A DNA stretch of 64,000 nucleotides from Bacteroidota bacterium (GTDB lineage: Bacteria > Bacteroidota > Bacteroidia > AKYH767-A > JAHEYN01), in contig JAHEYN010000009.1 of NCBI GenBank assembly GCA_023251555.1, positions 57,943 to 121,942 of the forward strand. Reading direction: 5' to 3'. How positions within the stretch are numbered: the stretch's first letter is position 1; each line of letters begins with the position of its first letter. The position numbers and the translations under genes were made by a program. The notes under the pieces were generated by a model. That model saw only the letters and a program-made list of their open reading frames with translations. It did not search any database and was not told the DNA's origin. This document shows positions 20,093 to 29,136 of this stretch, piece after piece.

Positions 20093-23000
20093 TTAAGCTT
20101 TCTCTTCCGGAGTATTTCTTACTTTGGTCTGGTAATAAATGTTGGGTTGGGTGTCAATTTCTCCAAGCAGGTGGTAACATCTTTCATCTTTTGCAACCTC
20201 TCCTATTTCACTTGCAGGATCATTATAATCTCCGAACACAATTGCATTGGTCGGGCAAGATTGTGCACAAGCAGTCTGAATATCGCCATCTTTCACTTTT
20301 CTGTTCTCTTTTTTAGCATTGAGTTTTCCCTCCTGTATCCTCTGCACACAAAGCGAGCATTTTTCCATTACCCCGCGGGAGCGGACAACCACATCCGGGT
20401 TCAGCACCATCTTCCCAAGGTTATCGTTCATATTGTAATCAAACTGCTTATTGTCTGAATATTTAAACCAGTTAAACCTGCGTACCTTATACGGGCAGTT
20501 ATTGGCACAATATCTTGTTCCAACGCAACGGTTATAAATCATCTGGTTCATTCCCTCAGAGCTGTGAGTAGTAGCAAGCACGGGGCAAACTGTTTCGCAG
20601 GGGGCGTGATTGCAATGCTGACACATAACAGGCTGAAAAACAACTTCAGGATTATCTGAAGGAGATTCCATCTCGCGCAAAGTCTGCATAGAGCCTTTCC
20701 CTTCTTCTTTTCCCTTTTCGGCGTTCATATCGCTGCTGTAATACCTGTCAATCCTGATCCAGTGCATTTCGCGACTTCTCATCACCTCGTCTTTGCCAAC
20801 CACAGGAACATTATTTTCGGCCTGGCAGCCGATAACACAGGCTCCACAGCCTATGCAGGAGTTCAGGTCTATCACCATGCCCCAGCGGTGGACGGGTTTT
20901 TCATGTGTGTCCCAGAGGTTTAATTCTTCCGACTTCTTTTTTGAACTTTCTTTACCGCTGGTATAAACAAAGAGTTCTTCCTCGTTACCGGCTTTAGGAT
21001 CTTTTATATATTCAGACAGGGTTGTTTCCTTTACAAGGGCCCGGCCCATCATCGTATGATGCGTCTGGGTAGCGGCAAATTCATGCTTATCAGCAGTTGC
21101 CCCGATTGAAACATTTCCTGCCGTATACTGAAAGGTCTCATTTCTCCACTGCACAAAAGGAAATGCATTAACTCCGACATTATTTGCAACCTTCCCTGTT
21201 TTCGTCCTGCCATATCCCAGAGCAAGCCCAATCGTTCCGGGCATCTGGCCGGGTTGAGGGTAAACAGGAGCCTTAACTGTGGTATTCCCAAGCGTAAGTG
21301 TTATAACATCTCCTGTATTATCTCCCCTCTCAAGCAGATTATATTTCCCGCGCATATCAGCCGGGGACATCGTTACATAATTATCCCATGTTACCTTTGA
21401 AACAGGGTCAGGAAGTTCCTGAAGCCATGGATTATTAGCCTGACTGCCGTTACCAAGCCCTGCCTTTTCATACAAGACAAGCTCCCAGTCGCCATTTTTA
21501 TCAGATGAATTTCTGAGAATCCCTTCAGATGCAGCCTCAAGGTCTATCTTTATGTTTTCAGAACCTGATTCTTGGGAATTCCGGTGTGCTTTGTTCTTCG
21601 ATTTATTCTTTTTGTTTTCAGGAGTCTCCTTCTCTTTTGCTGCTGCCGGGGCCATAGATGAATCAAAAACCCCATTCTGCAGGCTGTCCGTCCAGAAAGT
21701 TTCAAATAAAGTGTATTTGCTTTGAGTGTTAAACAAATTAGCTTTCCAGTAATCCTGAATATAGTTATGGTAATCCATTTCAACCCCTGCCCACTTTAGA
21801 AGGCTTTCCTGTGCGGCTCTTGTTTTAAACAGGGGGCGTATTGCGGGCTGGGCAAGGCTGTAGTGTCCCTTTGCTGGTTCAGCATCATTCCACGCTTCAA
21901 GATAATGATGGTCGGGACATACAAAATCCGCAAGAGCGGCTGTTTCATCTGCCCTGTCGGCAAAGGAGATTTTCAGTTCAACTTTCTTTTGCAGTGCAGT
22001 CTTAAACTCCTCCGCCCCAGGCAGGGTATATACAGGATTCGTGTTATACGTAATTAAGGCCGACACTTCCCCTGCTTTGATTTCTTCCATCAGCTTTGCG
22101 AGGTCAGCATCGTTACCCTGTTTCAGGCAGCAGGGATTTTCAATATCTATAGTATTACCATAACTATCAAGAAGCTTGTTAACAGCATTCACTATTATTT
22201 GGGAATATATATCATTCACTCCGCATACAACCAATGCTTTCCCTTTATTTTTCCATAATAACTGGGCAGTGTCTTCGATACTCTTTATAAAACGCACAGG
22301 TTTGTCTTTAACAGTTGAAGCCCCTGCGAATGCCGCAAGCCGGTTGTACAGGTTGAGCAAAGCAATTCCCTGTTCAGAGGGTTTCACCTGGATGCGTTTG
22401 TCGGCATTGCTACCCGTCAGCGACAGACTTGATTCATATTGTATATGACGGGACATTGTCTTCTTGCCACGAAGCTTACGGTTTTGAACATACTGGTTCG
22501 CAAATTCAACGGGGGAAATCCAGCTGTTGAGGAAGTCAGCCGCAAAACTGACTATTGTTTCGGCTTTATCAAACTTATAAGAAGGGATAACCGCTTTTCC
22601 GAATGAAGCCTGATTTGCTTTTATAATAGCAGAGTATGATACAGCATCATAGGTAATATGTTTTGCGGAAGGGTATTTAGATGTAAAGTCCGCAATAACT
22701 TTGTTGGTGGAAGGGCTTATGATTGTAGAAGACAGTATTCGGATATTGCCATTCTTGGCGGCAATCGCCTGCAGTTTCTCTTTTATTTTACCATCAACTT
22801 CCTGCCATGATGAAGGAGCTCCTCCTGCCAAAGGGCCTTGCAGCCGTGCTGAATCATAAAGACTGAGGACAGAAGCCTGCACCCTTGCATTAACACCTCC
22901 ACGGGTAACAGAGGAGCGTTTATTCCCCTCGATCTTAATGGGGCGTCCTTCGCGGGTCTTAACAACGATACTGCAGTAGTCATTCCCATCGGAGAAAGTG

Positions 23001-23278
23001 GAAGCATACCAGTTAGCCACACCGGGAACAATCTCTTCCGGCCTAATAAGGTAGGGGATCGTTTTTCTTACCGGAGCTTCGCAGGATGCAAGTGTGGCAG
23101 TAGCGAGACTGAATCCCATAAATTTCAGGAAATCCCTGCGGGGAGTGGCAGGCTGCTCTGATTTTCTACTGAAAACCTCATCCACAGGAATTTCTTCGGG
23201 AAACTCATTATTTGCCTTTTCAACAAATTCAACATCCCCTTTCAATTCATCAAGGCCTTTCCAGTATTTTTTTTCCAT
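20093..23278 (-). CDS. actB: alternative complex III Fe-S/molybdopterin-oxidoreductase-like subunit ActB
   Basis: TAT-like N-terminus ([23 protein letters not shown]), four ferredoxin-like Cys clusters ([53 protein letters not shown]...CAQSCPT). Confidence 0.95.
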   Translation of the reverse strand: MEKKYWKGLDELKGDVEFVEKANNEFPEEIPVDEVFSRKSEQPATPRRDFLKFMGFSLATATLASCEAPVRKTIPYLIRPEEIVPGVANWYASTFSDGNDYCSIVVKTREGRPIKIEGNKRSSVTRGGVNARVQASVLSLYDSARLQGPLAGGAPSSWQEVDGKIKEKLQAIAAKNGNIRILSSTIISPSTNKVIADFTSKYPSAKHITYDAVSYSAIIKANQASFGKAVIPSYKFDKAETIVSFAADFLNSWISPVEFANQYVQNRKLRGKKTMSRHIQYESSLSLTGSNADKRIQVKPSEQGIALLNLYNRLAAFAGASTVKDKPVRFIKSIEDTAQLLWKNKGKALVVCGVNDIYSQIIVNAVNKLLDSYGNTIDIENPCCLKQGNDADLAKLMEEIKAGEVSALITYNTNPVYTLPGAEEFKTALQKKVELKISFADRADETAALADFVCPDHHYLEAWNDAEPAKGHYSLAQPAIRPLFKTRAAQESLLKWAGVEMDYHNYIQDYWKANLFNTQSKYTLFETFWTDSLQNGVFDSSMAPAAAKEKETPENKKNKSKNKAHRNSQESGSENIKIDLEAASEGILRNSSDKNGDWELVLYEKAGLGNGSQANNPWLQELPDPVSKVTWDNYVTMSPADMRGKYNLLERGDNTGDVITLTLGNTTVKAPVYPQPGQMPGTIGLALGYGRTKTGKVANNVGVNAFPFVQWRNETFQYTAGNVSIGATADKHEFAATQTHHTMMGRALVKETTLSEYIKDPKAGNEEELFVYTSGKESSKKKSEELNLWDTHEKPVHRWGMVIDLNSCIGCGACVIGCQAENNVPVVGKDEVMRSREMHWIRIDRYYSSDMNAEKGKEEGKGSMQTLREMESPSDNPEVVFQPVMCQHCNHAPCETVCPVLATTHSSEGMNQMIYNRCVGTRYCANNCPYKVRRFNWFKYSDNKQFDYNMNDNLGKMVLNPDVVVRSRGVMEKCSLCVQRIQEGKLNAKKENRKVKDGDIQTACAQSCPTNAIVFGDYNDPASEIGEVAKDERCYHLLGEIDTQPNIYYQTKVRNTPEEKA

Positions 23279-23310
23279 AGGGCTTTAGTATGTCTTATTT
23301 ATTAGCTTAA

Positions 23311-24561
23311 TTAGTAGTGGCACCTCGCACATTCTGTTCCACCAATTTTCTCAACGGTAACAACAGTATCTCTTCCGTGTTTACCCATAAGTTCAGGAAC
23401 AGGGTGGTAGTTATCGTAGTAATGATTATTTTCCAGTTTAACCTGGGTGGTACGATGACAATTGATACACCAGCCCATGGTGAGCGGAGCAAATTGCTTG
23501 GCAACCGTCATCTCCTCCACAGGGCCATGGCAGGTCTGGCATTTCACTCCACCCACTTTTACATGCTGGGAATGATTAAAATATGCGAGGTCCGGGAGGT
23601 TATGTACGCGGGTCCACACCAACGGCTTTGAGTTAGGGCCATAGGTCATTGTGTTGGGGTCATAATCAAGCGCGGCATAAATCTTCGCTATTTCGGCAGT
23701 CCCGGTAGTGGGACCTTGCCTGATGGCCTTATGGCAATTCATACACACATTGACAGAGGGCACGCCGGCGGTTTTGCTTTTCTCCGCCCCGGAATGACAA
23801 TATATGCAGCTGATTTTCATCTCTCCCGCATGCAACTTGTGTGAAAAGGCAATAGGCTGGTCGGGCTGATATCCCTGCGAAATCCCGACATCGGCAAGCA
23901 TGTACCATCCTTTTACTGAGCTCCATACTCCGAGTACAATAATCGCAACTGCTATCAGTTTTTTATTACTCCGCGCCCAAACATACATTCTTTGGCGGGC
24001 AGGAAGAAGGGCAGGTTCAGGGATACCATTTTTAGCACGGATTGCTTTTTGCAAACCATTCCGGACACGTGTCAAAACCGCTGCAACAACAAGCAAAATT
24101 ACAGCGATGAGCAGTAATACATAAAAAGAATTGTCCCCTGAAGAATCTGTTTCTGCAGAAGCACCCTCCCCACCGACAGGAGTGGAAACAGATGCCGGAG
24201 CAGACGCTTTATCTCCTTCTGATTTAATGTATCCGAGCACCGCCTTGATTTCAGAGGGAGACAGACTCTGGTCGGGCATTTCAATATTGTATTGCCCGAA
24301 AATTTCATTGGCGTAGGCATCCCCACTCTTACGGAGTGAGGCTGAAGATTTAATCCATTTCAAAAGCCAGTCTTCAGACTGCCGTTTTTGGATGTCTTTC
24401 AGGTCAGGCCCCACGAGCTTCCCTTTTCCCACACTATGACATGCTGCACAATTGGCTTTGAAGAGAGATGCCCCATCAGGGTCCGCTGCACTCACGGCAA
24501 ACGGCAAAATAAATAACAGAGCCAGGGGCAGAAGTACCCCCCGCAGCTTGGGATGAGTCAT
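23311..24561 (-). CDS. actA: alternative complex III multihaem cytochrome c subunit ActA with N-terminal cytochrome c domain
   Basis: six CXXCH motifs (CAACH, CIYCH, CMNCH, CQTCH, CINCH, CARCH); likely start 24561 (MTHPKLRGVLLPLALL signal peptide) rather than 24741. Confidence 0.92.
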   Translation of the reverse strand: MTHPKLRGVLLPLALLFILPFAVSAADPDGASLFKANCAACHSVGKGKLVGPDLKDIQKRQSEDWLLKWIKSSASLRKSGDAYANEIFGQYNIEMPDQSLSPSEIKAVLGYIKSEGDKASAPASVSTPVGGEGASAETDSSGDNSFYVLLLIAVILLVVAAVLTRVRNGLQKAIRAKNGIPEPALLPARQRMYVWARSNKKLIAVAIIVLGVWSSVKGWYMLADVGISQGYQPDQPIAFSHKLHAGEMKISCIYCHSGAEKSKTAGVPSVNVCMNCHKAIRQGPTTGTAEIAKIYAALDYDPNTMTYGPNSKPLVWTRVHNLPDLAYFNHSQHVKVGGVKCQTCHGPVEEMTVAKQFAPLTMGWCINCHRTTQVKLENNHYYDNYHPVPELMGKHGRDTVVTVEKIGGTECARCHY

Positions 24562-24839
24562 AATGAACGGTTTTTGAATTCTTGCGAGAGACTTTATCAC
24601 AAAAATGAAGAAATTTTGATTTTTCCGGAAGCAAATATAGAAGAAACATTTTTGACTTAACAAACAATATGGGTTTTTTTTGAACATTTTTGAAGGAATT
24701 ATGTCAAACATCATAGATAACTGTTTCTTCGATATAGACACACTCTTTTCCCTCCCTTCAAAGGAAGAAATCAGCGAATCAATCTATCGTATAGTTACTA
24801 TTTGAAAGGAAGAGGGTTTCAGTTCACTGTTTTTATTTT

Positions 24840-24847
24840 TATTTTTG
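24840..24847 (+). promoter_or_regulatory. putative Bacteroidota -7 promoter box TATTTTTG upstream of aspS
   Basis: TAnnTTTG match about 30 nt before the aspS start. Confidence 0.4.
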
Positions 24848-24878
24848 CCTGCCTTTGTAACTTCTTAATTTATATTTC

Positions 24879-26639
24879 ATGTTTTATACCCATACCTGTG
24901 GCGAATTAAACATCAAAAATGCAGGCCAGAAAGTAACCCTATGCGGATGGGTGCAGAGATCAAGAGACCTTGGAGGCATGACCTTCATTGATCTGCGTGA
25001 CCGTTATGGAATTGCCCAATTGGTATTTAATATGGAGGCTGATAAGGCTCTCTGTGAGAAAGCGCGGAGCCTTGGGAGAGAATATGTCATCAGTGCATCC
25101 GGAATTGTTATGGAGCGCAGCAATAAAAACAAAAATCTTCCCACCGGGGAAATTGAAATACAGGTAGAAAAACTTGAAGTTCTAAATCCTTCAAAGACTC
25201 CTCCTTTCACCATTGAGGATCATTCCGATGGGGGTGATGATCTGCGGCTTAAATACCGTTATCTTGATTTGAGAAGAACCATCAATAAGAACAATCTCAT
25301 CATGCGCCATCAGGTAGCACGCGCGGTACGGGAATATCTTGACGGGCAGAAATTTATCGACATTGAAACTCCTTTTCTCATCAAAAGCACTCCTGAAGGT
25401 GCAAGAGATTTTGTAGTCCCTTCGAGAATGAATCCAGGGCAGTTTTACGCTCTGCCCCAGTCTCCCCAGACTTTCAAGCAGTTGCTGATGGTTGCAGGCT
25501 TTGACAGGTACTACCAGCTTGTCAGGTGTTTCAGGGATGAAGACCTCCGTGCCGACCGCCAGCCCGAGTTCACACAGATTGACTGCGAGATGGCTTTTGT
25601 GGAACAGGAAGATGTGCTGCAGATGTTCGAGGGCATGGTGAAGCATGTGTTCAGAAAAGTGAAAAATACCGAGCTCCCTGTATTTCCGGTAATGAAATAT
25701 GAGGATGCCATGAGACTGTACGGTTGCGACAAACCAGACTTACGATTCGGAATGCCCATCATTGAATTGAACGATATCATTAAAGGCAAATCATTCAAGG
25801 TATTTGATGATGCGGAAATGATTGGGGGCATCTGTGTTTCCGGGGCCAGTGAATATACCCGCAAACAGCTGGATGATCTTACGGACTTTGTAAAGCGGCC
25901 GCAGGTGGGAGCCGCCGGGATGGTTTACATCAGACATCTGCCGGACGGTTCTTTTAAATCTTCCGTGGATAAATTTTACAATGCTGCCGACCTGGAAAAA
26001 ATATGCACACACACAGGCGCTGCCGAAGGATCGCTCCTGCTTATTCTGGCTGGAAACAAAAACAAAACAAGAAGCGCATTATCTGCACTGAGACTGGAAA
26101 TGGGTGCCCGTCTCGGATTAAGAAAAAAAGAAGATTACAAGCCCTTATGGATTACAGATTTCCCTCTGCTTGAGTACAACGAAGAGGACAAAAGGTATTA
26201 TGCCATGCATCATCCTTTCACCTCTCCGCGACCGGAAGACATCCCCCTGCTGCAGGAAAACAGGGATCTCAGTAAAATCAAAGCCAGTGCTTATGATCTT
26301 GTCATTAATGGAACTGAGATAGGGGGCGGTTCCATCCGTATCCATAACCGCAGGCTTCAGGAAAGTATGTTCCGCGCCATAGGTCTTTCGAAGGAAGAAG
26401 CTGAACAAAAGTTTGCTTTCATATTGAACGCTTTCGAATACGGGGCACCTCCGCACGGGGGAATTGCGTTCGGGTTTGACCGTTTCTGCTCAATGATGAT
26501 TGCCAACGAGGACTATATCCGGGAGTTTATTGCCTTCCCGAAAAATAATGCAGGAAGGGATATGATGCTGGACGCCCCCTCCGAAATTACCGCAGAACAA
26601 CTCCGGGAACTCTCGCTGGAAACAAAGAGAGAAAAGTGA
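24879..26639 (+). CDS. aspS: aspartate--tRNA ligase
   Basis: class II aaRS motifs: [53 protein letters not shown]. Confidence 0.97.
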   Translation: MFYTHTCGELNIKNAGQKVTLCGWVQRSRDLGGMTFIDLRDRYGIAQLVFNMEADKALCEKARSLGREYVISASGIVMERSNKNKNLPTGEIEIQVEKLEVLNPSKTPPFTIEDHSDGGDDLRLKYRYLDLRRTINKNNLIMRHQVARAVREYLDGQKFIDIETPFLIKSTPEGARDFVVPSRMNPGQFYALPQSPQTFKQLLMVAGFDRYYQLVRCFRDEDLRADRQPEFTQIDCEMAFVEQEDVLQMFEGMVKHVFRKVKNTELPVFPVMKYEDAMRLYGCDKPDLRFGMPIIELNDIIKGKSFKVFDDAEMIGGICVSGASEYTRKQLDDLTDFVKRPQVGAAGMVYIRHLPDGSFKSSVDKFYNAADLEKICTHTGAAEGSLLLILAGNKNKTRSALSALRLEMGARLGLRKKEDYKPLWITDFPLLEYNEEDKRYYAMHHPFTSPRPEDIPLLQENRDLSKIKASAYDLVINGTEIGGGSIRIHNRRLQESMFRAIGLSKEEAEQKFAFILNAFEYGAPPHGGIAFGFDRFCSMMIANEDYIREFIAFPKNNAGRDMMLDAPSEITAEQLRELSLETKREK

Positions 26640-26701
26640 GCTTTTCTGCGGGGTGTATCTTTTCTTTTAGACAACTTACAACATTAAATTGGTATTAACC
26701 C

Positions 26702-26739
26702 CGGGGCAAGCCCCGAACCCTTTTGTCCGCTGTAGCGGA
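26702..26739. repeat. two adjacent perfect hairpins (CGGGGC-AA-GCCCCG and TCCGCT-GT-AGCGGA)
   Basis: 6-bp perfect stems at 26702-26715 and 26726-26739 between convergent genes; possible repeat element or terminator region. Confidence 0.5.
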
Positions 26740-26765
26740 ACGCGAAGGCTTCACAATAACATTTT

Positions 26766-27116
26766 TTACGGCATTTCTTTCTCAAAATACTCTACGACAG
26801 CCCGTTTCAGGAGAGTTGTTTGATCTGCGAGGGTAAGATGAGGTAGTTTGACTTTGAGTTTCCAGTGAGGCCAGCCATCGGCATCCCGGGTTTGAAATTC
26901 GTAATAGCCATAGGTGCTGAGAAGCCTGCAAATGGCAATATGTATAAGGTCTTCCTTTTCGGACTTGGAAAAAGAGCGGTACCCCTGCCCGAGTTCCTGC
27001 ACTCCCACTAAAAAAAGTATAGCCTGCAGATCGGGGGTTTCGCCAAACCGGGCAGAAAGGGTTGTTGTAAGATCCTGCCAGGCTTTTTTCATTTCATCAT
27101 GACCGTTCGTATCCAT
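26766..27116 (-). CDS. conserved hypothetical protein
   Basis: 116 aa ORF, plausible composition, no recognised family. Confidence 0.55.
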   Translation of the reverse strand: MDTNGHDEMKKAWQDLTTTLSARFGETPDLQAILFLVGVQELGQGYRSFSKSEKEDLIHIAICRLLSTYGYYEFQTRDADGWPHWKLKVKLPHLTLADQTTLLKRAVVEYFEKEMP

Positions 27117-27158
27117 AGGGCAAATGTAGGATATGTTAACTTTCTCAAAATCACTGTC

Positions 27159-28709
27159 CTAAAAACGGGGTGCATTATATAGCCCCTGTGCTTTCTCCTT
27201 TATTATATCCGCAAAAGGCCTGTTTTGAATCTTGCTTTCGAGCCATGAGATAAAGTCAAAATAATCAAGCACCTTAGCTTCAAAAGGGTCTCTCATTATT
27301 TCCTCCAATTCAGTTTTTAATTCTTTAAAAGCTGCTCTCCGTTCTCTATCAGCAATAACTTTAGGAAGTTTCTTTTTGATAAAATCAAGAATGGAAGTTT
27401 CCACTTTATATAAACGATTTTTTTTATCAAGATAACGATGAGCGGATTTTTCCATATACTCCAGCAACTCTTCATGACCTAATTCATAATGAACAATCAA
27501 CAACATTATTCTTGCCATGCAATAAATATCACTTCTTACATCAACAGTTGTATCATTTATTATTTTGTTTAAATAGTTGCGTGCTGCGCGATAGTTGCCA
27601 ACTCCAAAATAAATATAAGAAATATTATAATAAAAAGCCATTTCATCATCTTTAGGTAAATCAATCTTATCAAGTTCCTCTTCAATATGTGGAATTAATT
27701 TTATTCCCTGAGCAAACTCACCAGTATCAATATAAATGTTCAACTCCGTATAATTTACAATAAAGAATATCCGATTTTTTATCCGTTGGGATTTCGTATT
27801 TATTTCTTTAAGTTTTTTTAGAGTCAAAAATATCTCCTTGTGTTTTTTTAGATAACTTTGGCAAGCAATAAGATTGCCTAACATCGCTATATATGCTTCT
27901 AATTTTTCTTCTTTCTGATGAGGATGTTGTTCCATTAATTTCACTAATTTTTGACTGTATGAATACGCATTGAGGAAATCACTTCGCATAAAAAAATAGG
28001 CAGTGTAAACTGTGTAATAATTGTATGCTGCTTGATAAGACATCATTTTATTTTCAGTATCAAGTAAAGGATGGTTAATAATGTCTCGATATACCTTTAA
28101 ATCAGCATCACTTCTTGTCGTAGAACCTTGTTTAGATATTCGCATAAACATGCTTGATGAGAGTCGCTCATATTCTTTTTCATTCCTGTATTTTTCATTC
28201 ACATTGAATACTTCCTCATAAATATTTCCTATTTCATCCTCTGTTTTTCCCTGATATAAATATATCCGGCTCAGTTCAATTTTCCAACCCGATAATTCAA
28301 GCAGCACCAAATGTTTTTCATATTTCTCAGCCAATACTTTTGCTTTGGATATTATTTTTTCACACTCATCATACAGCCCTTTTTTAAATAGAATTTCAAT
28401 AGCACGCAAAAACTCTTTCAACTGGGCATTAGCGGATACACCGCTATGAAAAGAATTTAAACTTTTCAAAATAAGATTATACAGATAATTTTTTAGATTG
28501 GGAAGTTGGTTATTCCCATTAAATTTTCCTTTGTGTATAATCTTATTTTCATCATACTCATTTTGCTTATCAACAACATCAAAAAGTTTTATATAATTGG
28601 TTGATCCTTTCGAAGAGTTGATTAATGCAAACCTTTTAAAGTATCTCTTTTCCGATTGAGTTAAAGATTTTATCAGCTTGAATAAACTATCAGAACCCGA
28701 ACTTGCCAT
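27159..28709 (-). CDS. large helical TPR-like cytosolic protein, paralog 1
   Basis: 516 aa; opens with SLFKLIKSLTQSEKRYFKRFA; helical repeat-like; paralogous to 31198..32751. Confidence 0.75.
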   Translation of the reverse strand: MASSGSDSLFKLIKSLTQSEKRYFKRFALINSSKGSTNYIKLFDVVDKQNEYDENKIIHKGKFNGNNQLPNLKNYLYNLILKSLNSFHSGVSANAQLKEFLRAIEILFKKGLYDECEKIISKAKVLAEKYEKHLVLLELSGWKIELSRIYLYQGKTEDEIGNIYEEVFNVNEKYRNEKEYERLSSSMFMRISKQGSTTRSDADLKVYRDIINHPLLDTENKMMSYQAAYNYYTVYTAYFFMRSDFLNAYSYSQKLVKLMEQHPHQKEEKLEAYIAMLGNLIACQSYLKKHKEIFLTLKKLKEINTKSQRIKNRIFFIVNYTELNIYIDTGEFAQGIKLIPHIEEELDKIDLPKDDEMAFYYNISYIYFGVGNYRAARNYLNKIINDTTVDVRSDIYCMARIMLLIVHYELGHEELLEYMEKSAHRYLDKKNRLYKVETSILDFIKKKLPKVIADRERRAAFKELKTELEEIMRDPFEAKVLDYFDFISWLESKIQNRPFADIIKEKAQGLYNAPRF

Positions 28710-29136
28710 CGTATCAAAATTATTTTAAATACCTATAGAAAAAGGCAAAATTACAAAAATTAATAAACACTTGCCTTTGTATAATAAATAATTTTTAGTT
28801 TGCCCCCCCCCTTCACCGCATTACATTTGTCTCATCAAATAAAAAAAATGAAAACAATACAATTTATAATTTTAATAACATGACTCCAGCCGCTGCCCAG
28901 AAGATTAAGAAAGCCCGTCTGGATGGTTTAGATATGCTTCTGGACTCGGGATGCACTCCTGGACGGTCGGGATGTGATTAAAATAGGTAAATTTAACAAA
29001 ATTAGCAATAATTCATAATTTGAAATTTCAAAAACATGGCAACATATTGTTATTATTAATGTTTGAAAAAATAATTTGAAAATGACCAATGACCATTAAC
29101 AATTAATATTTATAAATCAATTTTAAACTTAAAACT

